From Epiperipatus broadwayi (taxonomy: Eukaryota; Onychophora; Udeonychophora; Euonychophora; Peripatidae), in the NCBI GenBank assembly GCA_028023455.1, contig JAQFVV010012968.1, positions 219,501 through 283,500 of the forward strand: DNA of 64,000 nucleotides, read 5' to 3'. A program made the translations under genes and the position numbers. The first letter of the stretch is position 1; every line of letters starts with the position of its first letter. The notes under the pieces are model-generated. The model saw only the letters and a program-made list of their open reading frames with translations. It was not told where the DNA came from and did no database searches. This document shows, one piece after another, positions 29,265-41,900 of this stretch.

Positions 29265-31175
29265 TATTTATGAAAATACATAAATTAAAATACAAATTAT
29301 TATTTTACTTGACCACTTTTATTGTCATTATTCATAATAAATAGTCATTGAAACCAATATTTGTTTGCATAATTCTTCTATAACTTTCCAATATTCTTCC
29401 TAATTCATACTTCTAAGCATAATAAGCTCATAATGCCATATTAAACAATAAAAATACATACAATATGTACTTCATGTAGTTAGCCTAAAATCTTTCATCA
29501 TGTGTGTGACTTGCATACATGTATCCAAAAGGCATTCATTGCTCTGTCCATGAGATGACCTTCATTTTTACCATGGTTTATTATTTTGAGCACATACTAA
29601 TATCTAAAAATGGGCTACCTATCCAAATATCTTCATTCTGGCTTATCTCTTCAAGCACATGAGCATATAAAATCTAAATATGTCTCCAAAAGTATTTCTA
29701 TTCCTGGAGTTTACCAACAAATATAATTGGGCGATTATATAGTAAGATAACCTGAAATATATTATCCCATCAACATCATTTAATACAAATACTATGAAAA
29801 CTTTTCTTAATGCTAATTAGTGAAACAGAACAAAATACCAATAACATAATAATATGTTATATTTTTAGATTATTTTAGTTATCAAGCCATGAGATTAACT
29901 TAGTTTTTCACTTTGTGAATAACAAAAATATTATACATTCAATTCAAAAATACATTTCATATTTTTATAGTATTTTTATATATTATTAACAAAATAAATA
30001 TATTTTTTTTATTTTTACCTAATCCACAAGATTAACTGGATACTACTCACCTCTGTCAATATTATCATCTTTATTACAATTTTATAATAATAAAATATAT
30101 CATATTGGCAATAGTCACTTACATTTTATAAAACTTTATCCAAAAAGTTTTAAATATATTTTATTTCTAAGGATTAAATCTAACACTTAACTAAAATATT
30201 TATACTAAATGTAAATTGTGTTTGCGTAAGTTTAATTGTAGTACAAATAACTAAAACAATAAAGATATTAAACAATTGAAGGTTTTCTTCTAGTGTTTTT
30301 TTATCTCCTCCTGAAGGTAAAATTCTAGTTCCTATAATATCAACTCAGTAACTGTTGCTCAATTGAAGAGTAAACCAACTTCCCCAACTTTCTTTTCAAA
30401 CTTTCTCCAAATAAATAAATCTCTACTTAAAAAATAAAATTATAAGTTTCTTTGCCAAGTATATCCTCATCAGCAAATCACTGGTGTAATATAAACACTC
30501 TCCTTATAGAATTCACAATTTAAGTTAATAATCATAATAATATTTTACATATATTTTAAATGAGCTCCATTATATTAAATATTAGGCAATTAGGTTACAT
30601 TTATCATACGAAATGTGCATACAATAAATCTTTCTTTCTATTTTATATACATTTTATAAATAAAGTCCATAGTATTTTCCGTGTATTTTGCATTCATATC
30701 TTAAAATTCATTTTTAATATTTCTAGTTATTAACATTTTATCCATATAACATTATTTTTCAAGATATATTTAAAATAATTTTAAATAATATACATTTCAT
30801 CTATATCACATTTCCATCTGTTCTATAAATATAACTACATTCAAAACTCTTCTGAATTCACCCATCAGCTTTTCTTTTCAATATCTTTCCATTTATCCAT
30901 TTATCTATGCCTAAATTATATTATCTACAGAATAATCAAGTTATTTTAATTTTTAAACGAACTTAATATTTTCTTCAAACTATTAAATATAACGTTTAAT
31001 TTTTAATAAGATATTATCTTATTTATCACATTAATTATAGCATCATATGTAAAATATTTTTTTTACAAATGCTTGCACACTCTGAAAATCTATGTAATTA
31101 TCTTTATCATCTTGTAATACAAAGTCAGTTAAAGAAATTTAAACAGTATTTTACACAATAAGAATCAATAAATAA
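28617..31175. other. Unassigned AT-rich DNA
   Basis: Apart from the palindrome at 29211-29278, no repeat or gene was identified. Confidence 0.5.
29211..29278. repeat. Perfect 68-bp palindrome with TA centre
   Basis: Arms TATTTTCATAAATATTTAAT and the exact reverse complement flank about 28 bp of alternating TA. The whole stretch is self-complementary and could form a cruciform. Confidence 0.9.
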
Positions 31176-32063
31176 TTGCCTTACATATTCATGTACTGCA
31201 TGATAACATGCCACTTGGTGAGGGATTGCCTGGCCAAGATCTGTCCTAATTGTAAAAGAATCAAAACCAGAATACATTGCTGTAACTCAGATTCGATGGT
31301 ACCAGCCATGAATACACATATTACTAAGTCTGATCTTGTGGTGTCTGAAACTATGAAGAATAGTGCCTACCCTCAATTGACTCCCATCAATGATGATATG
31401 CCTAACCCTTTGCTATCTCCTGCTCATTCAATTAGCATGTTAAATGAGTCCTTCAGCTCTGTGTCTTCCACTATGGGAGAGACTCCTCAAATGCCCCAAT
31501 TTATGAAAGGAAGGTGAGGAAACTGAAAAGACCCCAAATCATGAGTGAGCAAAAAGTGCCTCAACAAACAAAACAACCACAGGATTAGCTCTTTGGACAC
31601 CGAACCCCATGTCTCAAACCTACCAGTGAAGGAATGTAGGACCAATTCTAAGACAGCTGATCAAGGATCCAATTATAACTTATCCAATAAAGATCCTGGT
31701 GAGCCAATCCTACCCCTGATCCTAATAATGATAATAACTTACAGCTATCTATGGACTCTAAAGTAACAAATGTTAAACTGACATCAATGTATAGTTTGCC
31801 ACCCGAGGCCTCAAGAGGGAAGGCCTCTGACCATCCTATAGATTCTAAAGTAGCAAGTGCTAGAACATCTCCTATTGATGGCATGTGATGCAGAGCATCA
31901 AACAAGAAAGACAGTATCCATCCTCCTAGCAGGATCAGTAATTACTGAGTTTGCGAAGGCAAATCCACTAAAGACTCATTCCTTTATCCTGAAAATTTTC
32001 ACAAGCTGGTCAATGAAAACAAGTTGTAATGCTTCTGATGAATTGATGGCAGCAATTCTGTAG
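31176..32063 (+). pseudogene. LINE ORF1-like zinc-knuckle relic
   Basis: The frame at 31176-31517 contains CHLVRDCLAKICPNCKR followed by H and CC within about ten residues, resembling paired CCHC zinc knuckles of LINE ORF1 or Gag-like proteins. The rest is Ser/Pro/Thr-rich. Reading continues in shifted frames (31545-31766, 31857-32063), as expected for a decayed coding region. Base composition here is clearly less AT-rich than the flanks. It lies on the strand opposite to the RTE-like LINE downstream and is a separate insertion. The parent family is uncertain. Confidence 0.5.
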
Positions 32064-32379
32064 TTTTTTTCCATGAACAGAATTTTGGTGTTATCTTTAT
32101 ACATTTCACGTCATGCAAGCTTAGTCACAAATCTCCAAAATATCAAATTCTGGGCCCTTTCTTTGACTCCTATGAACTTTTTGTCCTTTTAGATTGTGCA
32201 GTGCAGGATGTTTCATCATTGAACTTTTCATTTTCTTAAATATCATTTAATGTCATCATCTACCATTATCAATCCACTGCAGGATGAAGGTCTCTCCAAG
32301 TTTAATCTATCTTCTCTGATCTTTATCTTCTCTCCTCCACATAACCCCATCCATCTCACATGTGTTCTCTTTCTGGGTC

Positions 32380-33430
32380 TTAATACGTCTTAATACAATC
32401 TCTTGGAATCCAGTTTAAAATTTCAAATTGTCCATCTATTATCATCTCTTCTAGCATTATGTTTAGCCAACTCCACTTCAGTCTTTTATTTTTTTCAATG
32501 AGGTCAGTAACACCTGTATGTTCTCTTACCCATACATTGCATGTTTCATCTTTTCTTGTTACTCCCAACATACATCTCTCCATACTTCTTTGAATGGTCT
32601 GAAGTCTCTGTATGGCTCTTCTATTAAGAATTCAAGTCACAGATTCATAAGTAAAAACTGGTAAAACACATTTATTAAAAACCTTCCTTTTCAAACACAG
32701 GCATATTTTCTTTTAGTATCAAGTTATTTCTACCAAAAGCACTCCAGCCAAATTTAAATCTATGATTAATTTCATCCATTATGTTTCCATCTGTATTAAT
32801 AATCTTACCAAGGAATTTGTAACTATTAACTTCTTTTAACTCATCAAAATCAATCTTTATTTTCATATTTTGAGAAAATTTATTAAACATTACTTTAGCC
32901 TTTTTAACATTTATTTTTAATCCTACTTTTCTACTTTCATCTGATAACTCCTGCAACATTTCCCGTAGCTCTAAAGCATTATTTGCAAAAACAATTACAT
33001 TGTATGCAAAATCTAAATGACTTAATTAATCTTCATTTACTTTCACTCCTTTAGCTTCCTATTTTAATCAAAAAATACTTCTTGCAGCGCTGCTGTAAAA
33101 AGTTTTGTAGATATGGACTGACCCTGTCTTACACAGTTTCCAATATTGACTTTCCTAGTATCATTATGTAATTTAATTGTTGCTGTTGCATTTTTATAAA
33201 TATTCTTTAAAATATGTCAATATCCTGGATCTATACCTTGTTGATCCCATGCTTTAATCACTGAAGAAATGTTTATAAAATCAAATGCTTTTTTATAATC
33301 TACAAATTCAAAGCATAATATCAACTTATATTCATCTGTCCTTTCTATAACTTCTCTCAATATCTGGATCCACGGTACTAAAACCACTTCTAAATCCAGT
33401 TTGTTCTCTTGGTTGGTGGAAATCCATTGT
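32380..33430 (-). pseudogene. RTE-like reverse transcriptase and C-terminus, decayed
   Basis: Reverse transcriptase motifs are recognisable on the minus strand but broken. The catalytic FADD box is changed to FAYN (SHLDFAYNVIVFANN near 33000), removing both catalytic Asp residues. The frame at 32675-32959 then carries GLKINVKKAKVMFN and KFGWSAFGRNNLILK. The frame at 32380-32583 has MERCMLGVTRKDE and the RLKWSW segment. It is highly similar throughout to the copy at 62788-64000. Confidence 0.75.
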
Positions 33431-34210
33431 TCTCTGTAGATGAGTTGTAATTATCTTGGTAAAAATTTGTATAAAACTGATAAAAGGCTGATAGATCTGT
33501 AATTTCTAATATCTTTTTGATGACCTTTTTTATGGTACATATTTATCATTTAGACCTTTTGTACATAACTAAAAAAAATTTGATTTCTTCATCTGCTTCT
33601 TTTAATATATCAATTTTAATTCCATCATTATCTGGAGCCTTTCCTTTCTCCATAAATTTAATTGCATGTCTCACTTCTTCATGTAAAATTCTGGGAAATT
33701 TGGAAGATATAATAGTTTATAGGAGATGTTTGTCTAAGAGGTAATGTTATTTATTACTATATAATTCTTGATAGAAGACTTCTACCCATTTCATGATGTC
33801 ATCTCTTTTTTTAGTAATAATTCTATCTTTTTTTTCTCATTGCAGAGATAAATTTACTACTAATATCAAAATGTTGTTTTACACACTTGAGACTTTTATT
33901 CTTTTCTATAGCTTTCCTTGCTAGATCACAGTTATACTTTGTTATATCATTTTAAACTCTTTTCCACAACAATTTACAAAATTCAAGATATTCAATCCTA
34001 AAATGCATCATTTTTGTATAACTTCATATTCCTTCTTTTCTTCACAAATTCTCTAGTCTCAGTAGAAATTTTATTGGCCAATTGTGGATTTTTTTCTACC
34101 AGCTATCTTTGTTGTAGTTTTTAAAACTGTATCAGTTATTTTCAAATTAATTTCATTCAAATCTAAAGCATCTTCAAAATCTAATAATACTTGAACCCGA
34201 TTTGTAAGTT

Positions 34211-35024
34211 CTAATTTAAATTCATCGGAATGTTTCTGAAGATTAGAATATCAACTGTAAATATTGTTTTTCTTAATAATTGTTGTATTTCTAGTTTTGC
34301 ATTAACACATATCTTACACTTTAATAATTGATGATCACTCCCTGTGTTAAATTTATTATGAACATTACAATCTTGAAATGTGTATTTTCTGTTAGTCAAA
34401 ATATAATCCAATTTAGCTGTACTCTCATTTGGATGCTTCCATGTCTGTTTCCTTTTAACATTTTTTTTCAAAAAATGATTTCATAATATACACTTTTTCA
34501 TTTTCTGCAAACTCCACAAGTCTATGTCCTCTTTCATTTCTATTACTATAACCAAAATTACCTACATCACTTTCATCTTCAATTTGTTTACCAATTCTAG
34601 CATTAAAGTATTCCATAATAATTTTAAAATATTGTTTACTCTGATCAAAAACTTTTTGTATATCTATATAAAAATCTTCTACTACTTTCTCACTATGAGA
34701 ACTTGTTGGGGCATAAACCTGAAATATCTGCATTTGGTATCTACAATTAAGTTGTATAACTAATCTTGCCACACTGTCCGATACACCATCTATCTCCACA
34801 AAGTTGTTCTTCCTGTTTTTATTTATAATGAATCCTACTCCACTTGTATTTCCAATATTTGTGCCTTCATGTCCACTTTTTAAATCAATTCTTTCTTCAC
34901 ATTTTTTTTTCTAACTTCACAAAGTCCAATAATGTCCCATTTAATATAAGACAGTTCTTCTAATTCTTGCAAACTTCTTTCACTTGAAAGTGATCTGCAG
35001 TTATAAGTACCTAAATAAAAAGTC
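34211..35024 (-). pseudogene. RTE-like endonuclease domain, frameshifted
   Basis: Successive frames give the endonuclease in order. From 35024 come TYNCRSLSSE and GLCEVRK (catalytic Glu). From 34799 come QVYAPTSSHSE and a segment EYFNARIGK, where the family has GDFNA, so the catalytic Asp is lost. From 34471 come LDYILTNRK and GSDHQLL with the catalytic SDH intact. Frames shift near 34460 and stops occur between 34800 and 34900. Endonuclease of this type nicks target DNA to prime reverse transcription. This copy is inactive. Confidence 0.75.
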
Positions 35025-35039
35025 ATCATCAAATGGCAG

Positions 35040-36197
35040 CCTGAGTCCACAATCAGGGTTTTTATAAAAATGGATGTTTCAGAATAAAATGCATGTTAAA
35101 TATTTTGCATTGAAATGGGATTTATATTCCAAAGAAATTTATTATATTTTTTTTTTATAAGGTATTTACGGGAATAAAAGTCAAAAGAAAAGGTTAAATA
35201 ATAAAATAAATCTGATTTATGTAAAGAGATTGAAAACAAAAAGTGATGAATACAATAATATTAAAATTATGATTTTCATAACTACCAGTATCAGTTATAC
35301 ACAAAACAATATTTAAAAAAGATAAAGATATTAGAAATTAATAAAATCAAATTTTTACTTTTGTAAATTTTATTTTTATAGTTAACAATGCATATACAGT
35401 ATGGACATAAACACATTTTTATATGAAATACACATTTTCAATACCTATATTCAAAATGCATACCCACTAACATATGTATGAAGAGCCTACTAATAGCTTT
35501 AAACAAGCTTATTTATTCATTTTTTTTAATGATAAATGCTACAGGAGAAAGTACCTGAAGCCTTATAAGTCATGTGACAAATGACTAATTTTTACTAATA
35601 TATATATATAAACAAAAAAAGACATATAAAATTCAAGAAATAATATAAAATTTCAACCAGAGGACTGGTTTTCATCAGAAAGAAAAAATATACAGTAAAA
35701 TAGCGATGTTTAAAAATTACAGATTTGATAAAAGATTATAAATTTAACAACCCCCCCCCCCGATTGGTCACAAGTTCTAACCCAGAATATCTGCCCAACC
35801 AATGACAAAATTCAAACAAAAAAAAAAACTACAGTTTCTCCTAATCAAGCTTAAATTTTATTTAAATTGAAATAATAAATAAAAAATCCAAAATTAAGAA
35901 TTAATATATATATATGCATACATACAAAAATTAGATTGTGCTCACATACAAAAGATAGCTGTGCTCACATTAATATTCCTTAAAAACTAAAATACTTATA
36001 CATATTAATCAAAAATTATAGATAGGGCAAAGTACAATAATTAATTATTTATCTATATACCCATTAAACACAGATATTAAACATCCATATAACCAATCTT
36101 TACATAAAAAATCTTATATAAGATAATTTTTCACATAAAAAACTCACATATAAAAATCATTTAGGAGACCATGTAACACAAAGATGTAATAGTTCCA

Positions 36198-36236
<39 letters not shown>

Positions 36237-36240
36237 ATTA
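35040..36240. other. AT-rich DNA with possible Penelope-like hairpin
   Basis: Contains a C homopolymer (about 35751-35761), an A run, and a compound TA/TG tract at about 36200-36237. The only structured signal is the hairpin at 35651-35678. Confidence 0.5.
35651..35678 (-). other. Hammerhead-like hairpin, degenerate
   Basis: Minus strand: CUGAUGA, then an ACCAG/CUGGU stem with a UCCU loop, then GAAA. Stem I partners could not be found, so cleavage is doubtful. It resembles terminal hairpins of Penelope-like elements. Confidence 0.35.
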
Positions 36241-36362
36241 TTACAAATAGTTTGTTGTTAACTACAAATTTCATTGATTATACTAGAGTTCAGAAACAAA
36301 TGTTGAGATGGAAGGAATACATTACTTGTGAAAAAAAAAACATGAAAGTTTAAACTGAACTG

Positions 36363-36491
36363 TATTAGACAACATTTTTTTTCATATGTCATAACATCGG
36401 CCGGGAGGCGAACCCGCAACAACCGTCCACAACCAACTGCTTGTTTGCAAGGCGGCTGCGCTGACTTCTCAGCTAACAACTATTAGACAAC
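36363..36491 (-). mobile_element. tRNA-derived SINE with 11-bp target duplication
   Basis: On the minus strand a tRNA-like head carries a B box GCGGGTTCGCCTCCC and a long variable-arm-like region. It is followed by TATGACATATG and an A8 run, the same tail layout as at 21.7 kb. Perfect TATTAGACAAC repeats flank it (36363-36373 and 36481-36491). A chance frame covers part of it. Confidence 0.8.
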
Positions 36492-37956
36492 TTTTGGCTG
36501 TCAGTTAAAGAATTAGTCATGTTTTATGAAATTGAATTCTTTAATATGTAGTAAACTCTTGCTACTGGTTTTTTTTTTCGGCTGTGATTCATTTTATTCC
36601 TTATAATTCTACTTTCAATGTCAAAATACAGCTAAAAAGTGATACTAAAATAATTATGTAAAGGAGAAAAGAATTCATATCAATAATTGTTAAATATTAT
36701 TTGGATTTAACATTTTATTGATTGTATATTTAAACCTACTTTCAGAAAAAAATATTGGAAATATGTGTACGGAAATATTGTTTGTTTTTTTAAATACAAA
36801 AAAATTATTATATTTTTTCCACTTTATCTGAACGTCCTTTTAAAAAAAAAAAAACCAAAAAGAATAAGAAAATAAAACTGAGATTTACTTTAAATTTTGC
36901 TACTATAATATATTTGAAACACTCTTAGAGATACCAATCTCTATTTATCAAGAAGCTGCTCTTATTTGACAATACTAGGATTTCTTTAAGATAAAAAGTG
37001 ATTATTTTTTCAGATTCTCGAAAACCACATCAATAAAGTTAAGGGTTTAAGTGATCATTGAAAAACATTGACGACTGTGAAGATATATAGATTGTAGATA
37101 CTGAATATAGAAATTTTCTAGAATAAAATAAACAACAAAACATTACTCATTGAAAATCATATAAAAACATAATTGATAACGCTTACATTTCAAATTTAAG
37201 AATGGTTTAATAATGTGTGTCTGTGATATACTCTTATGCGAAAATTAAATACGGCTTGAATCTGAAAACTTCATAATGGAACATTTTTCTAATAAATACT
37301 TGCCAAAGTGGCTTGCAGGTAAATTTTAATTGAACAAAGTTTGCATATATCTGAAATTTTACTTCAGTAATCTAATTAACAGCATATAAGTAATAAAGGA
37401 GTTTGTGTGAGGTCTTTTGGTTAATCACTGCTACTGCACTACTCATTGAATCAAATATAATTGGATGACCATTTTTTTAAAGATATGATCTAACACATTT
37501 CTTATACACAAAATGATATGTCATGTATCCATAATATAACTTTTACTAATATTATAATGGTAGAAAAATGAGAGCAATGAAAATGGCTTTGCATAGTCTA
37601 AATTGAGAAGTCAAATCTGTAATGGAAGAAAAATGAACAAGAGAAATAAGGAGACTCTATTTATATGCCAAATGTGTACCAATATAAAATGAGAACATGA
37701 GAATTCCTCTTATCAATGCCCCAAATTTTTGACTAAGCTAACTACATAACAGTACAAAATGAAATATTTCATTAATCTTTTATTATAATAAAATAGTAAC
37801 ATGATTAGTACTAAAATTTTTAATGATATAAATTGATCATATGGGCTGTTAACTTTTATATGCCTTATGAATTGTATAAAGTTAAAATCTATAAATCATA
37901 TTAATTGAAGAGTAGTAATTAATTTATCGAGCGCACAGAAAGCATATGTAAATATT
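36492..37956. other. Unassigned AT-rich DNA
   Basis: No gene or defined repeat was identified. Confidence 0.55.
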
Positions 37957-38242
37957 TTAAACAGGTTTTAACCTGTATCCAATGCCCTTTAAAATTCATA
38001 ATAATTAAGCATATTTTGCTGATAGAGGGAACCTTCGAAATCACAACAGAAGATAGTGACTTTTTATAAAGATAAGATTTGTCTATATAAGTGGATGTTT
38101 AGGTTAAAGATAAGATGGCCACACTTATCTTTATAAAAAGTTGCTATCTTGTGTCATAGTTTGGAAGGTTCCCTCTATCGGTTAAATATGCTTGATTATT
38201 AAGAATTTTAAAGTACATTGAATACAGGTTAAACCTGTTTAA
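37957..38242. mobile_element. TTAA-flanked MITE with long inverted repeats
   Basis: The ends pair over about 80 bp, from ACAGGTTTTAACCTGTAT to TAGAGGGAACCTTC. An inner inverted pair (CTTTTTATAAAGATAAGAT) extends the fold. TTAA lies at both borders (37957-37960 and 38239-38242). The element is non-coding. Confidence 0.8.
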
Positions 38243-38988
38243 AGTATTTAAATAATATTAATTGTACAATATCAAATCTGTAATAATGTAAATAAGCTAG
38301 CTAAAAATTAATACTGCTGTCCAAGTTAAGTAAATCAAATCTGTAATGGTATAAAATGATAATTGTTAAGCAAGTTCTATTAATAAAATTGCAATACTGT
38401 TTAAAATTTATTAATAATATTTATACACTAGATAAATATAAACCTGATTGGATGCCAATATTATTTACACAATATAAAATTATGTATTTTAAAATTAGAC
38501 TGATGTATTAATTGTTTATAATGATATTCTTTCATAAATAACCCCTTTATTACTATGTGGTAAATACTATATTCACGAATGAATAAAATTATTAAGCTTA
38601 CTGATTATACAACATTTTATTTTAATAATTTATTAACTAGCTTTTATAGCCATGAATGTTCATAAAACATTAGACACACTTTTAATCACTACTAAACTTT
38701 AGTACAATGATAAAATTTATAGTTTATATATTTATGTTTGCAATAAGATTGTAATTATGATTACTATAACATATATCTATTAATTTGAATAAGACACTTA
38801 ACTCAAATTTAATAAATAATAATTATTTTATTTACAAAAATTAATAATAAGAAAATTAATAAATCAGCTATAATAATTTAAATTAATGTATTATAGAAAA
38901 ATATATTTGTTTCAACTATAAGATGGTACAAGAAATATTGGACATTCTAAAATCACAAGAAAATATTCACTTATATATATATATATAT
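38243..38988. other. Unassigned AT-rich DNA ending in a TA tract
   Basis: No gene. A TA run at about 38971-38988 adjoins the large repeat. Confidence 0.55.
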
Positions 38989-41900
38989 TGTGCCCTTTTG
39001 TATGGGTCTCCATAAATTGTTATATCAATTTATTAAAAAAAATTTAAAATTAAGATATATTACAGCTATATGATGTTGATTTTATTTATAATAATCTTTC
39101 AAAAGTTTAATTAAAGTAAACTATGAATATTTGATATGTGAAGTTGTGCTAATATTTGAGAGAGACGTTTCAATAAAAAAAAAAATGATAATATTATATG
39201 GTTGGGAAAACTGGCCATGATCAATACTGCATTAATAAGTTTTATAAATAAATGTTTAAAGCTAAAAGTTTTAAAAAAAGACAAGTTAAAATTAAATGCA
39301 GATATTTATTGTTGATAGAGATTAATATTTAGTAAGTGAATATAAATATTTTTGTTATTAAAAGTATATAATAGAAGATTAGTATTTGATTTTATAATAT
39401 CGAATTATTATTTTAAAGTTGTTATAGTATATTATTTGTTTTAAAAAATATTTATTTTATAAAATTGAATTGTTAGTTTATTTTTAGATAATTACAAGCG
39501 TTTATATCTGTGTTGTAAGTCAGGTGACAGATAGACATATGTACACACATGCTTATAAGTTTTTTTTAGTAAAGTTGCAAAACTGTTTTAAAATTCTATT
39601 ATAAAATTTATAAATATTATATTGGCTATCACGAGATAAAAATAAAAATAATTAGTGTGAAATATTAAATCTGATTTTTAAAATACTGTTTAAAAAATAT
39701 AATGAATAAAAATAGACTTAGTTTGTTTAGAAAAGTAGTCTTATAAAAGTTAAAAGTGAAATAAAGTAAAACATATATTTTAAAAAAATGTTTAATGGAT
39801 TTAAATAAATGATAAAAATTAATTTAAGAATTAAATAATGTAATAAATAATAAATATTAAATAAATCATTATTTATTTTTAATTTTGTATTGTTGGTAAG
39901 ATATGTAAATAGGCAAGCAAGGTGATTGTTTAATTTACCAATCAAGTGGGTAATTTATTCCGGTATAAAAACCGAGGTTCAATTGTTCAAGGGGTGATTG
40001 TATTTTTTAAGTGAAGTGTCTATTAAATATAGCTAAGTAAAAAATTATAGACGCCTTAATAGTTTCTTAATTTATAAGAGAGTAGTTCTAAATAATTTTA
40101 TAAAAGTTTACCGTTTAATATGCAGTGCTAATTTAGTAATAGTTCCCTATTGATCGTCTCTATCAAAGCTCAATTTTACTATCAAATAATCATGAAAATA
40201 TCGTATATTGATAAAATTTTGGAAACTTTATATTAAAAATATAGTGACGCTGGATTAACTAGGAGAATTACTAGTTGATAAAAATAATATATTGGACATT
40301 ATATGAATTTAAAAGTTGATTATAATTAATTTTTTATAAACAAATATTTTAAAGAAAGATAAATACTTCTTTATGAAGAGAGTATTTTTAAATTGTATAT
40401 TTTAATATATCTTTTGGTAAAGATATGGAAGTTAATAATAATTGCAGAAATACTTGCCTTATTAAGTCTTTGTTATTTAAAAGACTAGATGTTGATAGCT
40501 TTTAAAAAAATGATAATTTGGAAATTTAATTGATAAATAAATACTTATAAAAACGTTATAATATTTAAATTCTATATCTGGTTATATAGAAAAATTTTAA
40601 AATGTTTTGCTGAATATTTTAAGAAATGCGCATAGAAGTATACTGGATATCCAAGTCAATTTTTATAAAAACTTAAATTAAACATTTAACTATTGATTAA
40701 TCCTAGGAAGATAATAACTTTTAAATAAACCGGATCCTATAAACTTTTTAATTATTATTTTGTTTTTTATGGTGGACTTATTTTATTTTTTTTTAAAAAA
40801 AAACTTTCCTTTATTTCATAAAAACTTTTAAACATGTGATGTACCGGAAAAGGATGTATGTTGGTAAAATGTTGTGCCTAGGAAAAAAAAACAATTGTGG
40901 GTGGAAAGAAGACACCGTTGGATTTTATGTAACATATTTTGTTTTCTTAACTAACATAGATATTTAATTATTTATTGATCTATTAAAGATAAGAGAGGTA
41001 CATTTTAAAAGTAATTACACATTAATATAACACTTAATTTCATAAAGTTTATTTTTTTTATATAATTTTACAACACGTAATATTTTAAGAATAATTGTTG
41101 AGTATAAATGTGATATTATTTTGTAAAACTATAATCCTGGAGGACAGCGTTTGATTATAAATTGGAGTATATTTATGGTAATAATTATATAATATTAATA
41201 ATTTAATGTATTTTGCTTTGTTTTCTTTAGATAAACCAAATATTATTTGATTGTTGAGTGAATGTATAAATATTTAAAGAATATACATGCATAATACTAT
41301 CAATAATAGTTTTATTTTAATATGCATACTTTATTTTATAATATAAATTTAATACAACGTAATAAGAGTTATCTAGAAATTATTATATGATTCTTTCGTG
41401 AATAAACTTTAATGTCTCTGTTACAATATTAGGAGTTTGATTTATTATATTAGTATGAGTCATTTATATTTATTTTCAAGTTAGTAAGAAGTAAAAATAT
41501 ATCTATATTTTTTATTTTTTTTTATTAGACAAGTTAAATAATTTTAGATAGAAATTTATATTTTGTTTGAAGGGTTTATCATATATAGATGATGGGATAT
41601 AAGAGAGTTTAGATAGTCATTTTTTTTTTAAAATTGGTAAGCTGATACTGAAGTTAAATAAGATTAGAATGATATTTGAAGATAGGATTTTATTAAGAGG
41701 GAATAGGAATAACAAGTAAAGAAGAATAGTAGTTTAAATGGAAAAGAATCATAGAATTTTATTTTAATATAATAACTTTATAAAAATTGGTAATTTATAA
41801 ATAAAATTTTTGTCTTCACAAAATTGTTGAATAATTTTAAAATATTATTTTAAGAAAAGAACACATATGTATTGCATATTTTGGTAAGACATATATTATG

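Larger units (their letters stand above)
32252..35031 (-). mobile_element. RTE-like LINE, near full-length but decayed
   Basis: Read on the minus strand it has the order endonuclease, reverse transcriptase, C-terminal region. It starts near 35031 with a frame reading GTYNCRSLSSE and IGLCEVRK, typical of the AP-type endonuclease N-terminus. It ends near 32252 in TGATGATG-like sequence, shared with the second copy ending at 62788. Many stops and frameshifts interrupt it. Detailed segments are listed separately. Confidence 0.8.

Noticed and set aside
30455-30490. CUGAUGAG on the minus strand near 30471
   Set aside because: No stem II can form before the next GAAA.
33517-33744. 75-codon plus-strand frame
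   Set aside because: Antisense shadow of the RTE-like LINE.
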